Source of the DNA: Halobium salinum
GTDB lineage: Archaea; Halobacteriota; Halobacteria; Halobacteriales; Haloferacaceae
DNA length: 64,000 nucleotides
Assembly: GCF_026586625.1 (NCBI RefSeq)
Contig: NZ_JAODIW010000009.1
Coordinates: 62,001-126,000 of the forward strand
Direction of reading: 5' to 3'
Position 1 is the stretch's first letter. Every line of letters begins with the position of its first letter. This document shows positions 8,478 to 17,131 of the stretch, piece by piece. The notes under the pieces are model-generated. The model worked only from the letters and a program-made list of their open reading frames with translations, was not told the origin of the DNA and ran no database searches. The position numbers and the translations under genes are program-made.

Positions 8478-8934
8478 GATGGTGTTCTCCCTTGCGGCAG
8501 CCGTCCCGAGGTCGATGTCCGGGACCGAAACGCGGTGGTCGGCCCGGTGGACCGTGACGAACCGCGGCCCCTCGTCGGTGTTCGGTCGCGTCCGCTCACG
8601 TAAGCGACTTCTGACTCCGGTCCGTCACCGGCAATCAGTCGTTGGCACCGGCGTCGCGGACACTCGCTCTGCCGTCGTATCTATTTCAACTATCCAGTAC
8701 TTAAGTACTGCGTGAATAGTGGTTCGCAACGTCCTACTCCGGAGACAGTGCAGACCGTTCACGTCCGTTATCGCGCGGCTGGTGACGCCACGAGCCGATT
8801 TTCGGTCTTCGGTGAGTTCCCGGGTATCGACCCGACAGCGCGTCGAATCCGTCGAGTAAAGCCAGTGTTACGCGCTCGTCGGCGACGTGAACGATGAGTA
8901 ACGGTCCGCCCGCTTTACCCCGCGGTGGGCCCCG
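8478..8934. other. Divergent intergenic region with palindrome
   Basis: No coding sequence is supported. The region separates the minus-strand ArsR-like gene from the plus-strand DUF7344 gene and carries the palindrome at 8695-8710. CTTTACC near 8912-8918 is a weak TATA candidate for the plus-strand gene; if it is used, the second ATG at 8947 would be the true start. Confidence 0.4.
8695..8710. promoter_or_regulatory. Perfect 16-bp palindrome, candidate operator
   Basis: CAGTACTTAAGTACTG is a perfect inverted repeat in an AT-richer patch, about midway between the divergent ArsR-like and DUF7344 genes. Its TTAA centre could overlap a TATA box. A dimeric winged-helix protein, such as the neighbouring regulator, would fit. 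Confidence 0.45.
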
Positions 8935-9507
8935 ATGGTTGACGACATGTCACACGGCCGGTCGGCGAGTGCGGAGGTCGGCGGCGGTGACGGGTCGGCG
9001 CCCGCGCGGCTCTCGCCGTCCAACGTGTTCCACGTCCTGCAGAACGGACGGCGCCGGGCGACGCTCCGTCACCTCGCGGACCGGGGGGAGTCGGTCGAAA
9101 TCGGCGCACTAGCCGAGCACGTGGCTGCGGTCGAGGAGGGGTGTACGCCCGAGAACGTTTCGGCGGACGCACGCCGACGGGTGTACGTCTCGCTTCACCA
9201 GACCCACCTCGGGACGCTGTCGGAGCGCGGTATCGCGCGGTACGAACGCGGCACCGTCACGCCCGGGCCGGCGCTCGACCAGTTCGAGCCGTACCTGTTC
9301 GAGAGGCGGCGACTCCCCTGGAAGCAGTTCGTCCGGATCGGCGGGCTCGGCTGGGTGATGGGGACGCTCGTGACCCTCACTACCGCCCGCTACCTCCCTC
9401 TCTCGACGGTAGCTGTCCTCTCACTTCTCGTCGGCGTCGGCGCCGCCGCGGCGACACGGGTCACACGGCTCGTCCGTACGTCGACCGAGCCGACCGGAGA
9501 GCGGTGA
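8935..9507 (+). CDS. DUF7344 winged-helix membrane protein
   Basis: In this 190-residue protein the winged-helix part runs from about residue 25 to 115 and contains ARRRVYVSLHQTHLGTLSERG, the family signature. A segment with FVRIGGLGWVMGTLVTLT and another with VAVLSLLVGVGAAAAT (about 145-180) are likely membrane helices. A second ATG four codons in (8947) is also possible. It is followed at 79 bases by another, more divergent, member. Confidence 0.8.
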   Translation: MVDDMSHGRSASAEVGGGDGSAPARLSPSNVFHVLQNGRRRATLRHLADRGESVEIGALAEHVAAVEEGCTPENVSADARRRVYVSLHQTHLGTLSERGIARYERGTVTPGPALDQFEPYLFERRRLPWKQFVRIGGLGWVMGTLVTLTTARYLPLSTVAVLSLLVGVGAAAATRVTRLVRTSTEPTGER

Positions 9508-9544
9508 CAAGCTATCAAGAATGGGACCGATTCGCGAGACCGTC

Positions 9545-9552
9545 GATTTAAG
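9545..9552 (+). promoter_or_regulatory. TATA-like box before the divergent DUF7344 relative
   Basis: GATTTAAG, 34-41 bases before the ATG at 9586, in the only AT-rich patch of this gap. It would give a very short leader. Confidence 0.4.
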
Positions 9553-9585
9553 ACCACAGCCGGCGACGAGTGTTACGAGCACGGT

Positions 9586-10176
9586 ATGAGTTCAGACAGC
9601 CTCCGACGCGTAGTCGGGTCTCTCCTCTCCGGGCATCTCCTCTCGCGGTCGCCGGATTCGAATGTGAACGGGGACGCCGGCGCCGCCGACGGCGTAACGG
9701 ACAGCGCGAACGACGGGACCGTTCGAGCGGAGCGTTCGAGCGTGACGGCGAACGGCGACGACGCGCCGACCGACCGCATCTCCGTCGATCGGCTCGCGGC
9801 CGAGGTGGCCTCACACGTCGACGGTTCGACGGACGACGCCGTCCTCCGCGAGAGCATCGGACTGTTCCTGAGACAGAGCCTCTCCAGCCGGGAGCACGCA
9901 CCGGAGGTAGAGCTCGACGAGGCGAGCGACACCGTCGTGATGCGGGGTACGGACCTCGTGCTCCGACACGACCCGTCCCCCATCAGCGGGTGGAACTGGC
10001 GTCGGTACTATTCGCTCGTCTCGCTGGTGGGTGTCAATCTCCTGTTGCTCAACCGACTCGACGGGCCCCTGTCGGCGCTGTTCGACGCGACCAGCGTCCT
10101 GCTCCTCACCTTCGTCCTCCTCTTCGTCGGCTCGGTTTACCAGGGGTATCTCCGGCAGGGACGGGCGTTGACGTAA
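9586..10176 (+). CDS. Divergent DUF7344-like membrane protein
   Basis: A 196-residue protein whose C-terminal half keeps the layout of its neighbours (a WRRYYSLV segment and two hydrophobic helices, about 140-158 and 163-183). The N-terminal 75 residues are low-complexity and the RRRVYVSLxQTHL signature is degraded to RESIGLFLRQSL. The first helix of the winged-helix fold is not recognisable, so DNA binding may be lost. It sits between two intact family members and looks like a diverged tandem copy. Confidence 0.65.
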   Translation: MSSDSLRRVVGSLLSGHLLSRSPDSNVNGDAGAADGVTDSANDGTVRAERSSVTANGDDAPTDRISVDRLAAEVASHVDGSTDDAVLRESIGLFLRQSLSSREHAPEVELDEASDTVVMRGTDLVLRHDPSPISGWNWRRYYSLVSLVGVNLLLLNRLDGPLSALFDATSVLLLTFVLLFVGSVYQGYLRQGRALT

Positions 10177-10442
10177 CCTCGCGGTTCTTGTCGGACGGTC
10201 CGTGGTCGTTCGAGCGTGGACGCACGACGAAGACACGGTCCTCGCCCCCGGAAAGCGCGTGTTTCGACCCGTGAATCCTGGGTTTCCACGTTCGGACTCG
10301 GCGGCGTTCTCCCGGCGGGCTGCTGATAAACGACTTCGATTCCCAAGCCCAACCGCTATGCCGTGAGATAGCTAGAGTCTCCACTGGTGGGCGCCACGCG
10401 AACGCGCGATGGGGCCGAACAAGACGGAGTTTCGCCCCGCTC

Positions 10443-10955
10443 ATGTCACAAAACCCAAGCATAGAACGAACACTCGAGGAAGCAACGATATTTCACATCC
10501 TCGGAAACGACCGACGCCGGGAGGTCATCCTCCAAGCGACGCAGAACGGCACGGTGAGCGTCTCCGAGCTCGCACAGCACATCGCGGAGAAGGAAGCGTC
10601 CGGCGAGACGACGGCCGACGAGCTGTACAAGAGCGTCTACGTGTCGCTCCAACAGACCCACCTGCCGAAGCTCTCCGAGAAGGAGGTCGTGGACTACGAC
10701 TCCGAGACGAAGACAATCCGCCCGGGAGCACGTCTCGACGAGGTGGAGGTGTACATCAACCGCGGCCGACTCCGGGGGAGTGGGTTCTCGGTTCCCTTCG
10801 CCGTCAGCGTCGTCGGGCTGGTGGTGACGGTCGGGGTCGTGCTCGGTCTCCCCGGTCTCGCACAGTTCGACGTCGGTCTCTGGGGGATTCTCGTCCTCCT
10901 GTTGGTCGTCGTCAGCCTCGCCGTCACCCCGGCACGCCTTCAGCGACTGCTGTGA
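10443..10955 (+). CDS. DUF7344 winged-helix membrane protein
   Basis: The winged helix (about 8-105) of this 170-residue protein starts with EEATIFHILGNDRRREVILQ and contains YKSVYVSLQQTHLPKLSEKE, the best-kept signature of the group here. Two hydrophobic segments (about 118-138 and 143-163) follow directly, with almost no C-terminal tail. It is the last of the local cluster of four. A membrane-tethered regulator is the likely role, by family. Confidence 0.82.
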   Translation: MSQNPSIERTLEEATIFHILGNDRRREVILQATQNGTVSVSELAQHIAEKEASGETTADELYKSVYVSLQQTHLPKLSEKEVVDYDSETKTIRPGARLDEVEVYINRGRLRGSGFSVPFAVSVVGLVVTVGVVLGLPGLAQFDVGLWGILVLLLVVVSLAVTPARLQRLL

Positions 10956-11014
10956 TGGCTTTACAGCTGTAATAACATAAAGTAAAGAGACTATTTAGAA
11001 ACCCAACCTGTAGT

Positions 11015-11233
11015 TTACTCGGTCTCGAACTCCTCAACGTCGGGGAGGTCGGCCACATTCCGGTCGACGCCGACGTACTCGGCGTCCTCGACGGCGGTCC
11101 GGAACGCGTCGACGGACGGGTACTCGCGCACACACAGCACCCGGCCTTCGGCGGTTTCGAACACGATCTCGCGGGAGCCGTCCGCGTGTCGATACTCGTC
11201 CCCGCGGTCGACCCCCTCCTCGCTATCACCCAT
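11015..11233 (-). CDS. Small acidic haloarchaeal protein
   Basis: This 72-residue acidic protein has no family I can name. The core (SREIVFETAEGRVLCVREYP followed by a helix with DAFRTAVEDAEYVGV) looks like a small beta-beta-alpha fold. A leaderless-type TATA box 24-34 bases before the ATG supports expression as a real gene. Confidence 0.6.
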   Translation of the reverse strand: MGDSEEGVDRGDEYRHADGSREIVFETAEGRVLCVREYPSVDAFRTAVEDAEYVGVDRNVADLPDVEEFETE

Positions 11234-11699
11234 ACGGCAGTCGGTTTGGCGGTCTGGGTATTAAAACGGCGGGGCCGGAGGTGACTCGACCGGCGCGTAC
11301 GGACGGTCCGCTCGTGGGTCGCCGCACCTGCCGAGCGGTGACAGCCGCCGACCGCGTGGCGTGGCTCCCCGACACCGGGTGTCGCGGCGCTCGACGGTGC
11401 TCGAGTCCCGGGAGAACGGTGGGGGAACGGGAGAAGGTCCGGGTGTGTCAGACGCCCCCGTCTCTACGGACGGCCCAGAGCCGCTTTGTTACTCGTCACG
11501 TACGCACGACGCCGTTCGGCCCGAGGTCGTCCCCGCCGTCCCGGTCGTCGGGCGCCCCGGACGCGACACGGCGGGTCGGTGCGACGGCCGCCCCTTCTCG
11601 CCGCTAGGTCGCGGTTTCGAGAGCTGTCGAGGGGCTCCTCGGTGCGGCCGCGGCGTCCCGTGACCGCCCGACCGGCCGGGTGTCGAGGGCTCCTCGCTC
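11234..11699. other. Gene-free stretch
   Basis: Apart from the TATA box at 11257-11267 I see no gene, repeat or strong hairpin. The open frames are basic and overlap one another in all frames, which is typical of GC-rich non-coding DNA. Confidence 0.45.
11257..11267 (-). promoter_or_regulatory. TATA box of the small acidic gene
   Basis: GTTTTAATACC on the minus strand, 24-34 bases before the ATG at 11233. The position fits a leaderless archaeal promoter. Confidence 0.55.
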
Positions 11700-12494
11700 T
11701 CAGATGGCCGTCCAGCCGCCGTCGACGTAGAACAGCTCCCCCGTCACGTAGCCGGCGTCCTCGCTCGCGAGGAAGAGCGTGGGACCGGCGCAGTCCTCGG
11801 GGAACCCGGCGCGCCCGAGCGGGACGGGTTTGATGAACCCCTCGCCGCCCTCGCCGGCCATCCGCTGGGCTTCCTCGGACCACCCCTCCTCGAACTCCGT
11901 GGCGATCTGGCCGGGGGCGACGGCGTTCACCCGGACCCCGTACTCGGCGAGTTCGAGGGCGGCGCCCCGGGTGAGCATCTTGATGGCGCCCTTCGTCGCG
12001 TCGTACTGCACCTGGTCGTGCTGGGCGTCCTCCGAGGAGATGGAGGCGACGTTGACGACGTTCCCCTCGACGCCGCGCTCGATCATGTCGTTCGCGGCGA
12101 CCTGCGTGCCGAAGAACATCCCCCGGACGTTGACGCCGTAGAGCTTGTCGAGGGCGTCGGGCGACACCGTCCGGAAATCCTCGGGGTGCTGGACGGCGGC
12201 GTTGTTCACGAGCACGTCGACGCCGCCGTACTCCCGCGCTTCGGTCATCAGGTTCTCGATGTCGTTGTAGTTCGAGAGGTCCGTCTCGACGTAGGCGGCG
12301 TCGCCGCCGGCCTCCTCGATTAGCTCGTGGGTGGTCAGCTCGGCGTCCTCGGCCTTCGGGTCCTCGCTGTGGTCGGCGACGAGGACGGTCGCGCCCGCCT
12401 CGCCGAACCGCGTGGCGATGGCGCGTCCGATGCCGCTCGACGCGCCCGTCACGATGACCGTGTCGCCGTCGAAGTCGAACCTTGTTGAACCCAT
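11700..12494 (-). CDS. Short-chain dehydrogenase/reductase (SDR)
   Basis: A classical SDR of 264 residues with the cofactor motif TGASSGIG near the N-terminus, NNAA, and the catalytic Ser-Tyr-Lys set in NVASISSEDAQ and YDATK. Length and C-terminal YVTGELFYVDGGW fit 3-oxoacyl reductase or sugar dehydrogenase types. The ATG at 12494 is preferred because upstream residues are basic and outside the family. No metabolic partner lies next to it, so the substrate cannot be named. Confidence 0.85.
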   Translation of the reverse strand: MGSTRFDFDGDTVIVTGASSGIGRAIATRFGEAGATVLVADHSEDPKAEDAELTTHELIEEAGGDAAYVETDLSNYNDIENLMTEAREYGGVDVLVNNAAVQHPEDFRTVSPDALDKLYGVNVRGMFFGTQVAANDMIERGVEGNVVNVASISSEDAQHDQVQYDATKGAIKMLTRGAALELAEYGVRVNAVAPGQIATEFEEGWSEEAQRMAGEGGEGFIKPVPLGRAGFPEDCAGPTLFLASEDAGYVTGELFYVDGGWTAI

Positions 12495-13029
12495 CTCGCC
12501 TCGGAGTGCACCCGTGAGCGGGTTACGCCTGACGGCCACCGACGACCGTCGACGGGAGCGTGCCGACGTCGGCGGCCGACACGATTAAATAGTGTGCCGT
12601 GGTAACATGTGTCGAGTCTCGGGTCGAGAGGCTCCGGCGTGAACCAGCGCCGATTTCCCGGGTGACGAACCGCGAGCGCACCACGAAGCCCCCATGCCTG
12701 CAGGCTTCGGACCGACGATGCAGCCCTTTTCGTCGGGGGCTTTTTGACGAACCCCTCACCGAGTCACAGCGAACGTCCGGAGTCACGGGTGTCTGCGGAG
12801 CTCCCCGGCCGCGATAACCACGGCAGCGTCCGGACCGTCCGTCGTATCCCCGTCCGTGCATCCGGTCCCGGGACGTCCGATACTCCGCCGTTCGTCGCAG
12901 GATACCGTCGTTCTCGTCCCCGTCCACTGCCCCCGAAACTGGTGCTCCGACGGTGACGTTTCACCCGTCGAACCGTCCTTCGGAACCGAACGCTCAGGGC
13001 ACACCCGGTGCCGAATGGTTCCGTTCGAC
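12495..13029. other. Intergenic region with structured-RNA candidate
   Basis: No protein gene is supported. It contains the hairpin group at 12684-12745 and an ATTAAAT patch near 12584-12590 that could be a promoter on either strand. Confidence 0.4.
12684..12745 (+). ncRNA. Candidate structured RNA with terminator-like end
   Basis: Two local hairpins, CGAAGCC/GGCTTCG (12684-12690 with 12703-12709) and CCGACGA/TCGTCGG (12712-12718 with 12730-12736), are followed by TTTTT at 12741-12745. A competing long-range stem, AGCCCCC/GGGGGCT (12687-12693 with 12735-12741), would exclude both and ends at the T run. Such alternative pairing is typical of attenuators or small RNAs. Nothing shows it is transcribed. 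Confidence 0.35.
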
Positions 13030-13911
13030 CTACTCCTCCCGCTCGTGCTCCCTGAGGTCCTTCGGCCGAACCACCCCCGGTCGACCCACCTCCAAGCGGT
13101 CGCCGATTCGGATCACCTCCGTCACACGCGGATACTCGTAGGACGCGAGGTCCTCGTGGAGGCTCTTGGGGTCCGCGCCCACCCCCTTCCACATGTCCCA
13201 GTGCACGGGCGCGAACCGCTCCAGTCCGAGTTGGTTCACCGCCTCCGCAATCCCCGCGCCGTCGTTGTACCACGTCGTGACCTGCGTCTCGGTCGGGTCG
13301 GCTTCGGTCTCGACGATCTTCCCCGTCGTGCCGAACGGGAGCACGCCGAGGTCGAGGTCGAACTCGTCGGCCACGTCTGCGAAGCCGTCCCACGGGCGCG
13401 TGTCGCCGCCGGCGAAGAACGTCCCGGAGTCGTGTTCGACGACGTACGTCACGGGCTCGACCGCGTCGGGGTCGTTCGCCCCGCGGACGTGGACCGTCAG
13501 GTCGCCGACCTCGAACGCGTCGCCCGGAGCGACCGTGTGCTTCCGGTCGTCGCTCACGTCCACGTCGCCGTCGTAGTCCGCGTCGGTGTACGACGCCTCG
13601 GGCGCGTAGAGGTCGGCCCCGAGGTCGTCGACCAGCGGGGCGAACGACGGCGGATGCATGTGGTCGATGTGTTCGTGGGTGACGAGAACGGCGTCGCAGT
13701 CGGTGGCGTCCGCCGGGTCCATCGGCACCGGAATCATCCGGACGATACGCGGCGGGTTCCCGTCGCCGAAGTACGGGTCGAGATACAGCGTCGCCTCCGC
13801 GGTGCGCAGGACGTACCCGTTGCAGCCGAGATACCAGACGGAGAGCCCCTCCGGTTCGCTCGCCTCTACCTCCCCGCGGACGAACCAGTCGCCCCAGGTG
13901 GCGTGTACCAT
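13030..13911 (-). CDS. UlaG-like metallo-beta-lactamase-fold hydrolase
   Basis: The product has 293 residues. The metal motif is HEHIDH (HxHxDH), and FFAGGDTRPWDG and FAPVHWDMW supply further ligands typical of UlaG-type proteins (L-ascorbate-6-phosphate lactonase group). A Zn- or Mn-dependent cytoplasmic hydrolase acting on a cyclic ester or phosphate is likely. No sugar transport genes adjoin it, so the ascorbate substrate should not be assumed. Confidence 0.85.
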   Translation of the reverse strand: MVHATWGDWFVRGEVEASEPEGLSVWYLGCNGYVLRTAEATLYLDPYFGDGNPPRIVRMIPVPMDPADATDCDAVLVTHEHIDHMHPPSFAPLVDDLGADLYAPEASYTDADYDGDVDVSDDRKHTVAPGDAFEVGDLTVHVRGANDPDAVEPVTYVVEHDSGTFFAGGDTRPWDGFADVADEFDLDLGVLPFGTTGKIVETEADPTETQVTTWYNDGAGIAEAVNQLGLERFAPVHWDMWKGVGADPKSLHEDLASYEYPRVTEVIRIGDRLEVGRPGVVRPKDLREHEREE

Positions 13912-13992
13912 GGGGGCGCTTCTCGGGGGTCGGGCAAAAAAGGACTCGCCGACGGCGATGCCGGAGAGGAGGTCGCTGTCGGTGACGCGCGG

Positions 13993-15150
13993 TCAGGCGC
14001 CGGCGTCGACCCGACCCGTCGGGATGCCGGTCCACGCCGGTGGCGTGGCGGCGCCGAACCAGTTGTCCGCCACGTCGACGACGGTCGCGTCCCGGCCGAC
14101 GGCGTCGACGACCACGGCGTCGCCCGGCCGCCCCGGCCCCACGGGAGCGACCGCGTGGGCGAACCAGTTGTGGTCGACCCGTGAGCGAGTGAGGGGGACG
14201 CCGCGGACGACCACCGCCGACACCGGGCGGCCGTCGGCGCCGTAGGTCGCACGGAAGACGTTGTGGTGGACGTCGAGGTACCGGCCGGCCTGCCGGCCGA
14301 GCGCCGGGTGGACCTCCTCGCCGCGGTGCATGTCGACGACGTGTGCGTACGTCCGCGGCCCGAAGTAGCTGTTCAACAGCTCGTACCCCGCGTCACGGGC
14401 GCCGATACAGGCGACCGCGTGCCGGTTGCCGTCGGCGTAGAGAAACTGCAACAGCGCCTCGCCGTGGCGGACGACGACCCCGTAGCCCAACCCCGAGAGC
14501 GCGTTGTCGAGGAGCTGACAGTGGTGGACGTGCGTCCCGGACACCGTCCCGTCGCGGCCGACTTCGACGCCGGCGTGGCCCCACCCGCGGAGCAGACACC
14601 GGTCGACCTCGACCCGGCTCCCGACGACCCCGGCGCCGGCCGACTCCAGACGCCAGTCGTACGCCGTCGGTCCCGACAGTGGCCCCTCGATTCGGAGTCC
14701 CGTCAGTCGGCTTCCCGCTTCGAGTCGGAGCAGCGGGCGGGGGGAACGTCGCGTGAAGAGGCGGGCGCCCGGCCGTCCGCTCCCGCGGTCGGAGGCGAGC
14801 ACACAACGACGGGGGAGGCGGAGTCCCCGCTCCGCCGTACAGTCGACCTCGCAGTCGCCGTCGACCCAGAGGGTCTCGCCCGGTCGGAGCGCCCCGAGGG
14901 CCTCGCCGAGCGACCGCCCGTCACCGGGCTGGAGAACGTCGTCCGCGTCGTCCTGGCCGACCGACCCCCCGACCGGCCACACGCGGCCCCACAGTGGGCG
15001 GACCGAACCGGGCGGTCCCTGCAGTCGGCGCCCGCTCGTCCCGCCCACCCCGCCGACCCCGGGCAGGTCGCCGGCGCTCACCACACCGCCGCTCCGGCCG
15101 CGTCCGACGAGACCGACACCGACGACGCCGAGGAACCGACGCCTGTCCAT
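13993..15150 (-). CDS. Exported right-handed beta-helix protein, copy 1
   Basis: At 385 residues, it begins with MDRRRFLGVVG, a Tat-like double-arginine signal with a short hydrophobic stretch. From about residue 120 it has short repeating turns such as GLRIEGP, GVVGSRVEVDRCLLRGWGHA, GTHVHHCQLLDNALSGLGYG and GRYLDVHHNVFRATYG, typical of parallel beta-helix (PbH1) repeats in polysaccharide lyases and surface proteins. It is a clear paralogue of the next gene upstream. The start was set at the DRRRF motif. Catalytic activity is not demonstrable from sequence. Confidence 0.78.
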   Translation of the reverse strand: MDRRRFLGVVGVGLVGRGRSGGVVSAGDLPGVGGVGGTSGRRLQGPPGSVRPLWGRVWPVGGSVGQDDADDVLQPGDGRSLGEALGALRPGETLWVDGDCEVDCTAERGLRLPRRCVLASDRGSGRPGARLFTRRSPRPLLRLEAGSRLTGLRIEGPLSGPTAYDWRLESAGAGVVGSRVEVDRCLLRGWGHAGVEVGRDGTVSGTHVHHCQLLDNALSGLGYGVVVRHGEALLQFLYADGNRHAVACIGARDAGYELLNSYFGPRTYAHVVDMHRGEEVHPALGRQAGRYLDVHHNVFRATYGADGRPVSAVVVRGVPLTRSRVDHNWFAHAVAPVGPGRPGDAVVVDAVGRDATVVDVADNWFGAATPPAWTGIPTGRVDAGA

Positions 15151-15536
15151 GCTTCTCCTCGGCGCGGAGCACGCTTCACGACGGCGTAACCCCCCCGAAG
15201 CCACCCGGTGGAAACCACCCGGAGGGAATCGGCTTTCCAGCGCGTCACCCGCCTACCGACGGGGAGCCGACGCATCGACGGCGGGACGGGTCACCCGGTC
15301 GGTCGAGGGAGGGGTTTCGGCGGGTCGACGGCGCCGACCGCCCGCACCGCGGCCGTTACCGGTCGGCGACGAGGTGAGCCGACCCACCGGGGCTACCAGC
15401 CGGTGACCACGCTACGTCGCTCTCACGGCTCCACGCGGGGGGAACCACCGTACCGAGGTTACCCGCCCCGACGAAACCGCCGTATCGAGGGGCGGCGACG
15501 ACACCACCCGTCGTACTGAGGCTAGGTTCTGAGGTA
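15151..15536. other. Gap between the beta-helix paralogues with degenerate repeats
   Basis: No gene is seen. The left part is rich in CCACCGG-like words. The right part holds three related 16-base elements about 31-32 bases apart (15443-15521). Confidence 0.4.
15443..15521. repeat. Three degenerate direct repeats, 31-32 bp apart
   Basis: Units AACCACCGTACCGAGG (15443), AACCGCCGTATCGAGG (15475) and ACCCGTCGTACTGAGG (15506) match each other at 12-14 of 16 positions. They end just past the stop codon of beta-helix copy 2. They look like the remains of a short tandem array. Confidence 0.45.
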
Positions 15537-16904
15537 TCAGGCGGGTGTGGTCAGCGCGTTGGGGGGTCTGCGGCCGCCGAAGCGGTTGCCGTCGACGGCC
15601 ACGTCCGCCGCCCGGAGGTCCGGCACGGAGAAGTAGAACGCGTCGCCCGGGGCGCCGACCCCCGTCGGCGACGCCTCGTGGGCGAACCAGTTGTCGACGA
15701 CTCGGGCACCCTCGACGGGTCGGCCGCGGACGAACACGGCCGTCTGGGGCTCGCCGGTGGTCACCCGCCGCGTCGCGCGGAAGACGTTGTGGTGAACGTC
15801 GAGGTACCGGCCGGCCTGCGAGCCGCCGCGGCGCCCCGACTCGTCGCCGCTGTGCATGTCGACGGACTGGAGCACCGTCCGCGGGCCGAACACGTTGTAC
15901 CGCGCCTCGTAGCCCGCGTCGGCGTACCCCGAGCAGGCGACCCCGTGGCGGTTGTCGTCGAGGTAGTTGTGCTGGAACAGCGCCTCGCCGTGGAACAGCG
16001 CGGCGCCGTAGCCTAGGTCGGTCATGAGGTTGTCGACGAGGTCACAGCCGTGGACGTGCGCGCCCGACACCGGCCCGTCGCGGCCGATTTCGACGCCGGC
16101 GTGGCCCCAGCCGCGCAGGACACAGCGGTCGACTTCGACGCCGTCGCCGACGACCGCGACGCCGGTCCCTTCCCGGCGCCACGAGTAGGGGCCGAAGCTC
16201 GTCCGCGGCCCCTCGACTCGGAGCCCCGTCAGTCGGCTCCCATCGTCGAGACGGAACAGCGGGGCCGGGTCGTCCTCGACGACGATACGCGCGCCCGCGC
16301 CACCCGACCCGCCAGACTCGCTCGGTTCGCCCGAGCCGTCCGACTCGCCCGGTTCGCCCGCCAGGCTCGACCCGTCCGGCTCGACCGGCCCACCCGACGC
16401 GAGGGTCACGCCGGGCGGAACGCCCAGCCCCTCGTAGCCGGTCAGGTCGAGCGTCAGGTCGGCCGGGAGACGGACCACGTCTCCCGGACGGGCGCTCCGG
16501 AGGGCGACGACGAGGTCGGTCGCGGTGTCGACGACGACGCCCTCGCCGGGGTCGCGCGGGCCGACCGGCCACGACTCGTCGGCGTCGACGAGCGACTCGG
16601 GGTCGACGACACTGCGCACGCCGACGCTCGGGAACGCGTCGAGCACGTCCGGGAGCGGGTACGCGTATCCGGGGTCTACGTCGGCTCGGTTCGCTCCACC
16701 CGACTCCGCGGTGTCGACGCGTTCGGTGTCGTCGTCGCCGGCGGCGCCGCTGTCGGCGCTCGCGCCGTCGGAGGGGCGGTCGGCTCGCGACCCGTTCGGG
16801 GCGGCGGTCGTCTCTCGGTTCGATATCTCGCCTCGCGGCGGCGACCGACCGGCACAGCCGGCGACGCCCGCACCGAGGAGGGCGAGGAGGCGGCGTCGTC
16901 GCAC
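15537..16904 (-). CDS. Exported right-handed beta-helix protein, copy 2
   Basis: From a GTG start this encodes 455 residues. VRRRRLLALLGAGVAGC gives an arginine-rich lipoprotein signal with a lipobox cysteine at residue 17. A Ser/Gly/Asp-rich tether is followed by beta-helix turns matching copy 1: GLRVEGP, RCVLRGWGHAGVEIGRDG, GRYLDVHHNVFRAT. Two further Gly/Ser/Glu-rich inserts (about 185-215) are absent from copy 1. I chose the GTG because upstream in-frame residues are basic and proline-rich with no family match. It is probably a surface-bound polysaccharide-active or adhesive protein. Confidence 0.75.
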   Translation of the reverse strand: MRRRRLLALLGAGVAGCAGRSPPRGEISNRETTAAPNGSRADRPSDGASADSGAAGDDDTERVDTAESGGANRADVDPGYAYPLPDVLDAFPSVGVRSVVDPESLVDADESWPVGPRDPGEGVVVDTATDLVVALRSARPGDVVRLPADLTLDLTGYEGLGVPPGVTLASGGPVEPDGSSLAGEPGESDGSGEPSESGGSGGAGARIVVEDDPAPLFRLDDGSRLTGLRVEGPRTSFGPYSWRREGTGVAVVGDGVEVDRCVLRGWGHAGVEIGRDGPVSGAHVHGCDLVDNLMTDLGYGAALFHGEALFQHNYLDDNRHGVACSGYADAGYEARYNVFGPRTVLQSVDMHSGDESGRRGGSQAGRYLDVHHNVFRATRRVTTGEPQTAVFVRGRPVEGARVVDNWFAHEASPTGVGAPGDAFYFSVPDLRAADVAVDGNRFGGRRPPNALTTPA

Positions 16905-17131
16905 GCGCCCGCCTTTCGGGACCGGGGTGAAAGGAAATTGTACGGTACCGTGACTGTACGCTCGCGCTACTGGACGGGCGGGGCGAGCCTTCCGGCGGTA
17001 GGCCGCCCACCGCACGCCGTAAGCGGTCGTTTTCGTCCGGCCGAGGGGGACTCGGGAGCGAGGAGGGTCGTCGCGGTCCGGCGGCGTCGGCCGGTTCGCT
17101 GAAGCCGGCCGGTCGTGTATGCCGGGACGCA

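Noticed and set aside
13030-13911. L-ascorbate utilisation
   Set aside because: The protein is UlaG-like, but no phosphotransferase or other ula genes exist here and haloarchaea generally lack that pathway.
16942-16951. Palindrome ACGGTACCGT between copy 2 of the beta-helix genes and the next gene
   Set aside because: Ten-base palindromes are expected by chance in a window of this size; kept only as a note.
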